Below are positions 16,603 to 25,246 of a stretch of 29,149 nucleotides of DNA, piece by piece. The translations under genes were made by a program, and so were the position numbers. The stretch's first letter is position 1. Each line of letters opens with the position of its first letter. The notes beneath the pieces were generated by a model. That model was given only the letters and a program-made list of their open reading frames with translations. It was not told the DNA's origin and did no database searches. Origin of the DNA: JAMLIA01 sp039810005 (GTDB lineage Bacteria; Chloroflexota; Chloroflexia; Thermomicrobiales; CFX8); assembly GCA_039810005.1 (NCBI GenBank), contig JBDHWD010000031.1, positions 1 to 29,149 on the forward strand, written 5' to 3'.

Positions 16603-17376
16603 TTACCCCAGCTGAGGCTCGTCGCCATTCACTTGTGCGGATAGTTCCGCAACCTCACGCTCCAGACGCGTCACGCGATCCTCGATTGCCCGCAGATATG
16701 CGGCAAAGCCGTAGACATCGAATGACGGCATCGACGGCTCAGGCGTCGGGGGCTGAGGCAGGATCTGGTTCTCCGTGTCGCCGCCCGACCAGAGCTCAGT
16801 CAGGCGGAGCGACTCCGCCAGATTCTCAATCTCCCGAATCGTGAGACCGACACCCGTTCTCGGCGTCCAGCCATCGACATGACGAATCCAGTCGTCAACG
16901 TTGAACCACCAGCGGCCATAACGGCTTGGTGGCGCCAGAGGCAGGCGGTGCTGAGTTCCGGGAGGGCTGAGCAACAGGAGGTCTGGCCAGACGCGGAAGT
17001 CGCCAGAGGGGCGGATGTCGTTGTTCTCGCGGTACAGCTGCTGATTGTTCCAGAGCCAGTCCGCCAGAGCGTTGGCTGCGTTGACTGCCTGCCAGTAGGG
17101 GTTCGTATCGCTGCCATTGGCCGGCATCTCTTCCCAGTCGCCGGTCGGGCTCTGCTTTTCCCACAGCCCGTTGACAGCGCCCCGAATCGGCTTGCTCATC
17201 CGCTTGACCTCAGTGAGGATGAGCGTGGAAGGATCGTCGGGGCGAATAATGAACCAATCGATATTGCGTCCGATATTGAATTCCGCAAACGCCCAGAAGG
17301 AATCAGGCAAACGCTTGATCGACTCCATGACCTCGGGGTCGATCATACTGAGCTCTCCTGCGAATATATGGGCCAT
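16603..17376 (-). CDS. NERD (nuclease-related) domain protein with C-terminal coiled coil
   Basis: 257 aa. The N-terminal part (residues ~25-75) has the NERD pattern: FAEFNIGRNIDWFIIRP with Asp40, a beta strand TLILTEVKR with Glu56-x-Lys58, then SKPIRGAVNGLWE. This matches the D...ExK core of the PD-(D/E)xK nuclease fold. The middle is Trp-rich and of unknown role. Residues ~222-250 form a short coiled coil (YLRAIEDRVTRLEREVAEL), suggesting oligomerisation. Start ATG 17376 has an excellent AGAAGGGA site 7 nt upstream, better than the ATG at 17409. NERD proteins are often linked to DNA processing or defence, but no such neighbours occur here. Confidence 0.75.
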   Translation of the reverse strand: MAHIFAGELSMIDPEVMESIKRLPDSFWAFAEFNIGRNIDWFIIRPDDPSTLILTEVKRMSKPIRGAVNGLWEKQSPTGDWEEMPANGSDTNPYWQAVNAANALADWLWNNQQLYRENNDIRPSGDFRVWPDLLLLSPPGTQHRLPLAPPSRYGRWWFNVDDWIRHVDGWTPRTGVGLTIREIENLAESLRLTELWSGGDTENQILPQPPTPEPSMPSFDVYGFAAYLRAIEDRVTRLEREVAELSAQVNGDEPQLG

Positions 17377-17585
17377 AGGATCGTCCCTTCTGCACTTCCA
17401 GCATTGCATTGGCGTCGTGTTTTGCAGGGGATTCGGCCGCCATCAAAACTGTCATTTTGCGGCTCGCTCCCAGATAGTGTCCACTCGTGCGGACTACCCG
17501 CCAGCCGCGCATGATACCGAAATTCATGAGATCTGATGACACAATACATTGCTGGAAAGCCAGCGACAAGTATCGGGAATCGAGG

Positions 17586-18251
17586 CTATTCTGCAGAGGC
17601 ACCGGATCGTCGCTCGGTGATGAGGTAGCTACAGAGGTGATCACCTGAGGCCAGGTGACAGGTGCGCTCCACGTTGGCGTCGAGAAGCTTCTGGTAGGTC
17701 TCCATTTCGTAGTAGCAGACCTGTGGGAACGACGCAGCAATGCGCTGAATGGCGCAGTTGTACTGGTTCACGACATAGACACCGGGGCGGACCTGCTCCC
17801 ACTCCGCCAGGTAGCCAAGCGCGTCCATCCCTTCCGCCAGTGCCTGAACGCGCTCATCGAACGTGCGCGCAGTACTGACGCGTTGCTCAAGGTACTCATA
17901 GGTACGATCAGCCCGGCGGCTGAACAGCAGATCCAGCTTGCCTGGACCATCCAGCGTCGCAAGGTCGATCAGCATTTCGACAGCCAGTGTGTCGTACTGC
18001 TGCGGGAACAGCGCATCGGATTGCTCGGAGAGGCGATAAACGTTGGCAGGTCGCCCGATCGGTCGACGCTCGATCGACGCCTCGATAAGCCCCTCGGCCT
18101 CGAGTGTGGCCAGGTGCTTTCGGACTGCCATTGAGGTGATGCCAAGCTGAGTAGCCAACTGATCGGCGGTCAGGCCTTCAGATCGCTTGAGGACATTGAG
18201 AATGTCGGAGCGGGTCTTGCCTCGTGGTGCCTGGATGGAATCGGTCGACAT
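17586..18251 (-). CDS. SufR-like Fe-S-sensing winged-helix repressor
   Basis: 221 aa. Residues ~12-75 form a DeoR/ArsR-type winged helix (TRSDILNVLKRSEGLTADQLATQLGITSMAVRKHLATLEAEGLI ... GRPANVYRL). The C-terminal domain carries four Cys, C166-x12-C179-x18-C198-x8-C207, in the arrangement of SufR regulators, which bind an Fe-S cluster and repress the suf cluster-assembly operon when the cluster is present. No suf genes lie in the window. The divergent neighbour is mnmA, a sulfur-transfer enzyme, so control of tRNA thiolation is possible but unproven. The Shine-Dalgarno site is weak. The gap to the next minus-strand gene, 17377-17585, shows nothing. Confidence 0.82.
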   Translation of the reverse strand: MSTDSIQAPRGKTRSDILNVLKRSEGLTADQLATQLGITSMAVRKHLATLEAEGLIEASIERRPIGRPANVYRLSEQSDALFPQQYDTLAVEMLIDLATLDGPGKLDLLFSRRADRTYEYLEQRVSTARTFDERVQALAEGMDALGYLAEWEQVRPGVYVVNQYNCAIQRIAASFPQVCYYEMETYQKLLDANVERTCHLASGDHLCSYLITERRSGASAE

Positions 18252-18309
18252 CGGGAAATCCCAGTGCTTGAATCGCCTCCGCTATCAGAGGCAGGCTCTG
18301 TGCACGAAC

Positions 18310-18318
18310 ATCATAACA
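18310..18318 (-). promoter_or_regulatory. Candidate extended -10 promoter of the SufR-like gene
   Basis: On the minus strand the sequence TGTTATGAT is an extended -10 (TGn followed by TATGAT). It lies within an interrupted inverted repeat, GAAC (18306-18309) and GTTC (18325-18328), which could be an autoregulatory operator in the 148-bp region shared with mnmA. A second small inverted repeat, GCCTC/GAGGC, lies in the leader near 18275-18292. Pattern-based only. Confidence 0.35.
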
Positions 18319-18399
18319 TAAGGGGTTCTGCCACCTGATCGGCCAGATCGCAGGAGTACAATCCAGGGAGGCTGCTCGATCCTGACTTCGAAGGACACT

Positions 18400-19683
18400 A
18401 TGACGCATCGCACAATCCCACTCATTCCGACCGGTACATCCACCCCGGTAACGCGCCCAGCACCGCAATGCGGTCGGCGGTCGCTCCCGGAGGTGCTCCC
18501 GCGTCTCGACCCGGACGCCGCGCGCGCATTGCTGGAACGCTACGACGTCGGCCCAATCGATGGCGATGGGCGGACGATCGTCGTTGCCATGAGTGGTGGT
18601 GTCGATTCGGCCGTTGCCGCGCTGGTCCTGCGCGAACGTGGCTACCGCGTTCTCGGCGTCAACATGCGCCTCTACAACCCGCCGGACGACCAGGGCTTTA
18701 TTAATCCGTGCTGCTCGATCGACGCGATGGAAGACGCCCGCGCTACCTGCACACGGATCGACGTGCCGTTCTACGCAATGAACATGGCCAAGGAGTTCGA
18801 AGCCGGCGTCATCGACCGCTTCGTCAGCGAGTATGCAGCGGGCCGCACACCGAATCCGTGTCTCGAATGCAACCGCGAGGTCAAGTTTCGCCACCTGATC
18901 ACAAAGGCGCGCATGCTCGGCGCGACCGGCCTGGCGACCGGCCACTACGCGCGGATCGAGCGCGACGAGTCGGGCCAGTACCACCTGCTGCGAGCAATCG
19001 ACGATCGCAAGGATCAGTCGTATGTCCTGCACACGCTCGATCAGGAGCAGCTGGCCTATCTCCAGTTCCCGCTGGGTCGGCTGCGCAAGACTGAGGTCCG
19101 CGAGTTGGCGCGCGGCTTCGGGCTACCGGTGGCGGACAAGCCGGAAAGCCAGGACATCTGCTTTGTAGCCAAGGGCGAGCATGCCGGCTTCGTCGCCCGT
19201 CGTCTCAACGAAGAGGCCGAGCGCATGACCACGCCGGGAGAGATCGTCGATAGCGATGGCAACGTCCTCGGCACACATCGCGGCTTGCTGCACTACACTG
19301 TCGGACAGCGCCGCGGTCTCGGCATCGCGGCTCGCGAGCCGCTCTTTGTGTTGCGCCTGGACCGCCCGCGCAACCTGCTGGTCGTCGGGCCACGGAGCGC
19401 GTTGGCAACCAGCCGGATCCTCGCCGATGGCGTATCGTTCACCAGCGATCGCGTACCGGAAACGCCATTCGAGTGCTCGATCGTCGTCCGCTACCGCGGC
19501 ACTGCCTACCCGGCAACAATTGAGCCGGGCGAGCGAGGGAATGTCATCGTCCACGTGAGCGGCATCGAGAGCGCCGTCGCACCCGGACAGGCGATCGTCT
19601 TCTATCAGGGCGACGAGGTGCTGGGCGGCGGAACGATTCGCGCGACCGACGCACCCGGCCTGTCGGTTGCTTCTGCCGGATAG
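18400..19683 (+). CDS. mnmA: tRNA-specific 2-thiouridylase MnmA
   Basis: Installs the 2-thio group on U34 of Lys, Glu and Gln tRNAs using ATP and a persulfide. Motifs: PP-loop SGGVDS (65-70), catalytic Cys154 in NPCLECN and persulfide Cys254 in SQDICFV, followed by the HRGLLHYTVGQRRGLGI segment and the C-terminal beta-barrel. At 427 aa it is longer than usual because of about 57 extra N-terminal residues, proline-rich and then helical (LPEVLPRLDPDAARALLERY). ATG 18400 has AAGGA 4 nt upstream, so the extension appears to be translated; an internal ATG at 18589 directly before SGGVDS would cut the fold too short. Divergent from the SufR-like gene. Confidence 0.97.
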   Translation: MTHRTIPLIPTGTSTPVTRPAPQCGRRSLPEVLPRLDPDAARALLERYDVGPIDGDGRTIVVAMSGGVDSAVAALVLRERGYRVLGVNMRLYNPPDDQGFINPCCSIDAMEDARATCTRIDVPFYAMNMAKEFEAGVIDRFVSEYAAGRTPNPCLECNREVKFRHLITKARMLGATGLATGHYARIERDESGQYHLLRAIDDRKDQSYVLHTLDQEQLAYLQFPLGRLRKTEVRELARGFGLPVADKPESQDICFVAKGEHAGFVARRLNEEAERMTTPGEIVDSDGNVLGTHRGLLHYTVGQRRGLGIAAREPLFVLRLDRPRNLLVVGPRSALATSRILADGVSFTSDRVPETPFECSIVVRYRGTAYPATIEPGERGNVIVHVSGIESAVAPGQAIVFYQGDEVLGGGTIRATDAPGLSVASAG

Positions 19684-19707
19684 CGCAGACGCCGGAGCGG
19701 AGATGCG

Positions 19708-19971
19708 ATGTCGCCGTCGATCATCCTCAGCCTGACAATCGCCGTCGCGCTCGGCTCTACGTTTCACGCCATCCTCGGCCGTCGCCTCTGGCAATGGCCG
19801 GTCTATCTGTTCAGCGCCATCGCCGGGTTCTTCCTCGGCTACGTCGGCGGCGTCGCGCTCAACATCGAGCTGATCCCGCTCGGCAGCATCCCCCTGGCGG
19901 CGTCGCTGGCCGGGGCGTTCCTGCTGCTTGGTCTGGCCTGGTATTTCATGGCACCCAGCGCAGCGAGCTAA
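19708..19971 (+). CDS. Small hydrophobic membrane protein (87 aa)
   Basis: No family recognised. Three hydrophobic stretches (SIILSLTIAVALGSTFHAIL, WPVYLFSAIAGFFLGYVGGVAL, and IPLAASLAGAFLLLGLAWYF) indicate two or three transmembrane helices with almost no soluble part. It starts 24 bp after mnmA, with a GGAGCGGAG purine stretch before ATG 19708, so co-transcription with mnmA is likely. Function unknown. Confidence 0.75.
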   Translation: MSPSIILSLTIAVALGSTFHAILGRRLWQWPVYLFSAIAGFFLGYVGGVALNIELIPLGSIPLAASLAGAFLLLGLAWYFMAPSAAS

Positions 19972-20121
19972 CAGTTGTCTCGATCCGGCATCCGACGTGC
20001 GATAGCGTTCATGACCGCGATCTTCGATCGTGCGACAATGGTCGTGCAATCGAGGGTTCAGGCCGCATTGGTCCGTCAACGGATCTTGAGCCGTGCGCGA
20101 GTAACAGGGGGTCAATAGCGA

Positions 20122-20535
20122 ATGTCAAAAAACAAAGGGATACTCATCGGCGTCGGCACGCTGGTCATCTTCATCGCCATCATCGTCGGGCTGTACTTCC
20201 TCGGCGATGCTGACCAGTCCGCATTGGAGCGCTTCCGCGACATTGTCATCGTCCTGTTCGGCATCTTCACCGTCATCATCACGCTGCTGCTCGTCGTCGT
20301 GGCTGCCGTGCTCGTCTGGGTCGCCTTCGCGATCAAGGACAAGGTCATCCCGATGCTGGAGCAGCTGACCGAGACGGCAACGCGCGTCAAGGGCACCGCG
20401 TCATTCATGACCGAAGAGGTCGCCGCACCGGTCATCTCGTTCTATGCCAACGTCGCCAAGGCTCGCGCGATGGTCAAGACCGTGACCGGCCGCGACACCA
20501 GAGGCAAGGGCACATCAAAGCTGCTGAAGGACTAG
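20122..20535 (+). CDS. Membrane protein with cytoplasmic helical tail (137 aa)
   Basis: No named family. Two transmembrane helices, ILIGVGTLVIFIAIIVGLYF and a very hydrophobic DIVIVLFGIFTVIITLLLVVVAAVLVWVAF, are followed by a ~70-residue tail with amphipathic helices (DKVIPMLEQLTETATRVKGTASF) and a basic end. Topology suggests an envelope-associated accessory protein. The ATG is preceded by GGGGG about 11 nt upstream. The 150-bp gap before it (19972-20121) holds no gene. It is followed 40 bp later by the YtxH-like gene; such pairs suggest an envelope-stress or general-stress role, which is inference. Confidence 0.78.
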   Translation: MSKNKGILIGVGTLVIFIAIIVGLYFLGDADQSALERFRDIVIVLFGIFTVIITLLLVVVAAVLVWVAFAIKDKVIPMLEQLTETATRVKGTASFMTEEVAAPVISFYANVAKARAMVKTVTGRDTRGKGTSKLLKD

Positions 20536-20575
20536 CTTGCACGCGTATCGAACCGGTTCACCTTAGGAGGAGGAC

Positions 20576-20902
20576 ATGGACGGCATACACCACGGAAGCC
20601 GACCGGCCCCGTGGGAATCGTTGCGTGAAATCGACTGGGATAATCAGCTGCGCGATACGAGCGGCGATACATCGTCGCTCTCATTCGTGAGCGGCGTGCT
20701 GCTCGGCACCGCAATCGGTCTCCTCGCCGGATTTATCCTGGCTCCACGATCCGGCAAGCAAACAATCAACCAGCTTCGGCAGATGGGTTCGGAGTTGCGC
20801 TCGCGCGACCAGCATGCGCGCGATAACCACGACGAGACGCTTGCCGAACAGGGCGAAGAGGCGGAGACTGAGCTAATGCGCCGGGTGCACCGGCAGGAGT
20901 GA
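20576..20902 (+). CDS. YtxH-domain protein
   Basis: 108 aa. The segment FVSGVLLGTAIGLLAGFILAPRSGKQTINQLRQMGSEL (residues ~38-75) is the YtxH signature: a Gly-rich single transmembrane helix ending in APxSGKxT, then a charged helix. The remaining C-terminus is highly charged. YtxH proteins are small, often stress-induced envelope proteins in Gram-positive bacteria and Chloroflexota. The ribosome binding site is the strongest in the window (GGAGGAGG just before ATG 20576), which suggests high expression. Confidence 0.85.
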   Translation: MDGIHHGSRPAPWESLREIDWDNQLRDTSGDTSSLSFVSGVLLGTAIGLLAGFILAPRSGKQTINQLRQMGSELRSRDQHARDNHDETLAEQGEEAETELMRRVHRQE

Positions 20903-20943
20903 GTTGCCACGACGGTCGTGGCATGTTCATATGAGGGGGATTA

Positions 20944-22284
20944 ATGGCCGAGACTCTCAACTCAGTTGTCTCCGAGCAGATGCAGCGCTGGACTGTGCCC
21001 GGCGTCACCGTCGGGATCCTGAAGGACGGTAAGCGCTCGCTGCACGGATGGGGTGTCACCAACCTGGAAACCGAGCAGCCGGTCCGACCGGACACGCTGT
21101 TTCAGATCGGTTCCATTTCAAAGGTCTTCTGCACCACGCTGGTGATGACGTTGGTCGATGAGGGCAAGCTCGATCTCGACGCGCCCGTCATCACGTATCT
21201 CCCCGACCTCAAGCTGGCGGACCCAACCGCCCAGAACGAGGTCACCCTCCGCCAGCTGCTGTCCCACACCAGTGGCATCTATGGTGATTTCTTCGATGAC
21301 TTCGGCTGGGGCGACGACGCGCTCCAGACGTCGGTCGGCGAGTTCCACACGCTCCGGCAGTGGACACCGCCCGGCAGCTCGTGGGCGTATTGCAATGTCG
21401 GCTTCAACCTCGCCGGTGCCATTGTTGAGAAGATTCTCGGGCAGACGTTCGAGCAGGCGATGCGCGAGCGCGTTTTCGAGCCGATGGGCCTCGATCACAG
21501 CTTCTACTTCGCGCACGAGGCGATCGTCTATTCAGCGGCGGCCGGCCACACGCTGGTCGATCCAGCCGGCGACGAGCATCAGGTCGCCCGCAAGTACCCG
21601 CTCCCGCGCTGCGTGAATCCGGCCGGCGGCGTCATCTCGAATGTCGACGACCTCCTGTCGTTCGCCCAGGCACACATCGACCTCGGGCGCGTCGGAGACA
21701 AGCAGGTGCTCAGCGAAGCCTCGGCGAAGGCGATGCAGGAGAAGCAGACCAGCGCCGCCAACTTCGCCGACGACTGGGGCATCGGCTGGGACATCCGCTG
21801 GGCCGACGGCGAGAAGCTCGTCAGCCACGGCGGCTCGACCAACGGCTTCCAGGCCCACCTCACCGTCGTCCCGTCGCGCGGCTACGCCATCGCCATCCTG
21901 ACCAACAGCGGTCGCGGCTCGGCGCTCTACGGCGCAGTCGAGCGCTGGGCGCTCGCCAACGATCTCGGCCTCAACCTGCCGACACCTGAGCAGGTCACCC
22001 TCAGCGACGAGCAGCTCGCCGCCATCGCCGGTGTCTACAGCCAGCCGCAGGCCGAATACACGATCACGGTCGAGGACGGCGGGCTACGCATGGAGGCCGT
22101 CAGCATCAGCGGCATCACCCGCGAGCGCACCGTTCGCCCGGCCGAGCACCTCGCACCAATCAGCGCACGCGAGTTCGTCGCCACGGAGGGCGCCGGCGCG
22201 GGCCGGCGTGTCGACTTCTTTGGCGGCGATGACGAGCAACCACGCTTCATCCGCAATGGTGGGCGTCTCGCCGAACGAGCCTGA
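20944..22284 (+). CDS. Beta-lactamase/DD-peptidase-family serine hydrolase (class C type)
   Basis: 446 aa without an obvious signal peptide, so probably cytoplasmic. Class C-type motifs: Ser57-Ile-Ser-Lys60, Tyr149-Cys-Asn151 and His295-Gly-Gly297 in place of KTG. Also present are LRQLLSHTSGI and EPMGLDHSF, typical of the beta-lactamase-related esterase/peptidase group. Residues ~350-440 form a separate C-terminal domain. Likely an esterase, amidase or D-aminopeptidase; a true beta-lactamase is less likely without a signal peptide. The start follows GGGGG. The next gene starts 75 bp downstream on the same strand, so they may share a transcript with the CapA pair. Confidence 0.9.
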   Translation: MAETLNSVVSEQMQRWTVPGVTVGILKDGKRSLHGWGVTNLETEQPVRPDTLFQIGSISKVFCTTLVMTLVDEGKLDLDAPVITYLPDLKLADPTAQNEVTLRQLLSHTSGIYGDFFDDFGWGDDALQTSVGEFHTLRQWTPPGSSWAYCNVGFNLAGAIVEKILGQTFEQAMRERVFEPMGLDHSFYFAHEAIVYSAAAGHTLVDPAGDEHQVARKYPLPRCVNPAGGVISNVDDLLSFAQAHIDLGRVGDKQVLSEASAKAMQEKQTSAANFADDWGIGWDIRWADGEKLVSHGGSTNGFQAHLTVVPSRGYAIAILTNSGRGSALYGAVERWALANDLGLNLPTPEQVTLSDEQLAAIAGVYSQPQAEYTITVEDGGLRMEAVSISGITRERTVRPAEHLAPISAREFVATEGAGAGRRVDFFGGDDEQPRFIRNGGRLAERA

Positions 22285-22359
22285 TCCCGCCATCCGCCTG
22301 AATCAGCAGCCGGTTCCGCCAATCTGGTGGAACCGGCTTCGTGAAACGAGGGATGGAAC

Positions 22360-23676
22360 GTGAGTGACCCTCTGCTGATGGTGCTGACCGGAGACGCCAT
22401 CATCCACCGCGGCCTGGCGATGAACGAGGATGACGACGCCCGCGACCTCGCCGCCCACATTGCCGACGCCGACGCCGCGCTAACGAACCTGGAGATCCTG
22501 CCCAACGACTTTCAGGGCTACCCGGACCACGAGAGCGGCGGGACGCATATGGGTGCGCGCGCGAGCATCCTCGACGAGCTGCTGGCACTCGGCTTCAACC
22601 TGTTCCCGGCGGCGACAAACCACGTCATGGACTACGGCATCACCGGCCTGCTGGCGATGATGGACGTGCTCGATGAACGCGGCGCGCTCTACGCCGGCAT
22701 CGGTCGCAATCTCGCCGAGTCGCGCATGCCGGTCTACCTCGATACCGATCGCGGCGCGGTCGCGATGATCGCCTGCGCGTCGTCGTTCGGCACTGGCTGG
22801 CAAGCCAGCGAGCAGCGGCCCGACATGCTCGGGCGACCGGGCCTCAATCCGCTGCGCGTGACGACGACCCACACCGTCTCGGACGAGCAGCTCGCGACGC
22901 TCCGCGAGATCGCCCAGACGACGGGCATTGAGCAGCGCCGGCTCGATCGCATCGCCTCCGGTTTCGCATTCCCGCCGTCCGACGAGAGCATCTTCCCCTT
23001 CGCCGGCACACTCTTCCGGGCCGGAGACCAGCCCGGTATCACGACCGAGGCCAACGCAAAGGATGTCGATGCCATCGCCCAGTGGGTGCGGGAGGCGCGT
23101 GGTCGCGCTGATGTCGTCATCGTCAGCATCCACGCCCACCAGGGCGCGGCGACAAACGAGGATCCTGCCGACTTCCTGCCGGTCTTCGCCCGCCGCATGA
23201 TCGACGAAGGCGCGGACGTCATCGCCGGCCACGGGCCGCATCTGCTGCGCGGCATCGAAATGTATAAGGGTAAGCCGATCTTCTACAGCCTCGGCAACTT
23301 CATCGCGCAGGACGAGCTGATCGAGAAGTTCCCGTCCGACGCCTATACGCGCTTCCGCGTCGAGCAGAGCGGCACGCCGCACGATATCGCGATCGCGCGG
23401 TCCGGCGCAGATGGACGCGGAGGCTTCGGTGGCGACGCACGCTACTGGCAGACGATCCTGCCGCGGCTGCGCTGGCGCGGCAGCGAGCTCCAGAGCATCG
23501 ACCTGCTGCCGGTGACAATGCAGTACACCGAGCCATTCCACCGACGCGGTCGCCCGCGGCTGGCGCGTGGCGACGAGGCACGCGAAATCCTGGACCATAT
23601 CACCCGGCTCTCAGCGCCATTTGGCACACAGATCACGCAGCGTGGCGAAACGGCCATCGTCGCGCTTGGGGAGTGA
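22360..23676 (+). CDS. CapA-like metallophosphatase-fold protein, copy 1
   Basis: 438 aa of the CapA/PgsA family (PGA_cap; calcineurin-like phosphoesterase fold). Metal-binding motifs: Gly-Asp12 in LTGD, TNLE (42-45), ATNH (His88), a later SIHAHQG and GHGPHLLRGIE, then GKPIFYSLGNFIAQ. Canonical CapA takes part in poly-gamma-glutamate capsule export, but this copy has no signal peptide or TM, so a cytoplasmic phosphoesterase or a different role is likely. GTG 22360 has GAGGGA 6 nt upstream. It is followed 20 bp later by a close paralog. Confidence 0.9.
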   Translation: MSDPLLMVLTGDAIIHRGLAMNEDDDARDLAAHIADADAALTNLEILPNDFQGYPDHESGGTHMGARASILDELLALGFNLFPAATNHVMDYGITGLLAMMDVLDERGALYAGIGRNLAESRMPVYLDTDRGAVAMIACASSFGTGWQASEQRPDMLGRPGLNPLRVTTTHTVSDEQLATLREIAQTTGIEQRRLDRIASGFAFPPSDESIFPFAGTLFRAGDQPGITTEANAKDVDAIAQWVREARGRADVVIVSIHAHQGAATNEDPADFLPVFARRMIDEGADVIAGHGPHLLRGIEMYKGKPIFYSLGNFIAQDELIEKFPSDAYTRFRVEQSGTPHDIAIARSGADGRGGFGGDARYWQTILPRLRWRGSELQSIDLLPVTMQYTEPFHRRGRPRLARGDEAREILDHITRLSAPFGTQITQRGETAIVALGE

Positions 23677-23696
23677 CACAACGAGGGGATGAGGAC

Positions 23697-25007
23697 GTGT
23701 CTGGTACTGCAACACTGATTCTGACCGGCGACAGCATGATCACCCGCGGCATCGCGATGAACGAGAACGACGATGCGCGCGCGCTTGCCGCGCACATCGG
23801 CAGCGGCGACGCCGCGCTCACCAACCTGGAGGTGCTGCCGAACGACTTCAAGGGCTACCCGGCGCAGGAGTGCGGCGGGACGCACATGGCGGCTTCATCA
23901 TCGGTCGTCGATACGCTGACCGGGCTGGGCTTCAACCTGTTCCCGGCTGCGACGAATCACGCGCTGGACTACAGCATTGAGGGGCTGCTCGCGACGATCG
24001 ACGTCCTGAACGAAAAGGGCGTCGTCTGGGCCGGCCTCGGGCGCAACATGGCCGAGGCCAGGATGCCAGCCTATCTCGACACCGACCGCGCGTCGTTCGC
24101 GCTGATATCCGTCTGCTCCAGCTTCGCCAAGGGCCAGCAGGCCAGCGAGCAGCGGCCCGACATGCCGGGCCGTCCCGGCCTGAACCCACTGCGCGTCTCG
24201 ACGACCTATGACATCTCCGCCGAGCACCTGGAGGCGCTGCGCGAGATCGCCGAAGCGATCGGCATCGAGCAGCGCCGACGCGAGATCATCGCGCTCGGCT
24301 TCGGCCACCCGCCGGCCGACGAGAGCATCTTCCCGTTCTTCGATCTGAGCTTCCGCGCCGCCGAAACAGCGGGCGTCCAGGTGACGCCGAACGCCGGCGA
24401 CATGGACGCCATCGCCCAGTGGGTGCGCGAGGCACGCGGACGTTCCGACATCGTCGTCGTCAGCCTGCATGCGCACGAGCAGGGTGAGACGAAGGAGGAC
24501 CCGGCCGACTTCATCCCCGTCTTCGCGCGCCGGATGATCGACGAGGGCGCCGACGTCATCGTCGGCCACGGCCCCCATCTGCTACGCGGCATCGAGGTCT
24601 ACAACGGCAAGCCGATCTTCTACAGCCTCGGCAACTTCATCGCCCAGAACGACCTCGTCCACAAGTTCCCGTCGGACGCCTACGAACGCTTCCGCGTCGA
24701 TCCGACGACGACACCGGGCGAGATCGCGCGAACTCGCAGCGACGACGGCAAGCGCGGCTTCCCCTCCGATGTGCGCTACTGGGAGACCGTCTCCCCGCGC
24801 CTCACCTGGCAGGACGGCACGCTCACCAGCATCGAGCTCGCCCCCGTCACGCTGCGCCAGACCGACCCCGTCTACCGCCGCGGCCGCCCTCGCCTCGCCC
24901 GCCACGATGAAGCTCGCTCCATCCTCACCCGCCTCGGCGAGCTCTCCGCGCCATTCGGCACGACGATCGAGATTGACGGCGAGATGGGGAGGGTGAAGCT
25001 GGGGTAG
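23697..25007 (+). CDS. CapA-like metallophosphatase-fold protein, copy 2
   Basis: 436 aa, a tandem duplicate of the preceding gene with identical motif order (LTGD, TNLE, ATNH, SLHAHEQG, GHGPHLLRGIE, IFYSLGNFIAQ) and well over half of residues identical by eye. The start is GTG 23697: GAGGGG lies 8 nt upstream and the paralog aligns from this point, including its ribosome binding site. An upstream in-frame GTG at 23673 would overlap copy 1. Differences concentrate in the region after GNFIAQ and in the HAH loop (an extra Glu), so substrate range may differ. No signal peptide. It ends 3 bp before a palindromic repeat block. Confidence 0.9.
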   Translation: MSGTATLILTGDSMITRGIAMNENDDARALAAHIGSGDAALTNLEVLPNDFKGYPAQECGGTHMAASSSVVDTLTGLGFNLFPAATNHALDYSIEGLLATIDVLNEKGVVWAGLGRNMAEARMPAYLDTDRASFALISVCSSFAKGQQASEQRPDMPGRPGLNPLRVSTTYDISAEHLEALREIAEAIGIEQRRREIIALGFGHPPADESIFPFFDLSFRAAETAGVQVTPNAGDMDAIAQWVREARGRSDIVVVSLHAHEQGETKEDPADFIPVFARRMIDEGADVIVGHGPHLLRGIEVYNGKPIFYSLGNFIAQNDLVHKFPSDAYERFRVDPTTTPGEIARTRSDDGKRGFPSDVRYWETVSPRLTWQDGTLTSIELAPVTLRQTDPVYRRGRPRLARHDEARSILTRLGELSAPFGTTIEIDGEMGRVKLG

Positions 25008-25010
25008 GAA

Positions 25011-25246
25011 CGGCCCTCACCCCGCCGCCCGGAGGGCACCCGCCCTCTCCCAAAGCTGGGAGAGGGGGTGTCCTGTTGCTGACGGAATGGCTTCCGGTCC
25101 TCGCTCCTCTCCCCCCGAAGGGGAGAGGCTGGGAGAGGGGTTCGTCGATGCCCAACACCCTCAACACGCCACCCAAACACGCCCTTCCCAGGACACCCCT
25201 CTCCTCAGAGGAGAGGGCGGGTGCCCTCCGGGCGGCGGGGTGAGGT
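25011..25246. repeat. Composite palindromic repeat unit 1 (36-bp inverted arms)
   Basis: Fills the whole gap between convergent genes. Its outer arms, 25015-25050 and 25210-25245, are perfect 36-bp reverse complements, each beginning CCTCACCCCGCCGCCC when read inward. Inside are further hairpins: CCCTCTCCC/GGGAGAGGG (25043-25066) and CCTCTCCCC/GGGGAGAGG (25106-25128). Same family as units 2 and 3. It could act as a bidirectional terminator. It looks like a non-autonomous MITE/REP-type element; no transposase is present. Confidence 0.85.

Noticed and set aside
18178..19032. 284-aa minus-strand frame over mnmA and the SufR-like start
   Set aside because: Lies opposite the well-conserved mnmA frame and shows no family motif.
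19123..20115. 330-aa minus-strand frame over mnmA and the small membrane protein
   Set aside because: Composition is antisense-like (Asp, Arg, Ala, Gln-rich) and no start or motif supports it.
22480..23598. 372-aa minus-strand frame opposite CapA copy 1
   Set aside because: A similar frame appears opposite CapA copy 2, as expected for a mirror of a conserved coding sequence, not an independent gene.
25011..25246. CRISPR array
   Set aside because: The repeats are inverted, adjacent and palindromic with no regular unique spacers and no cas genes.
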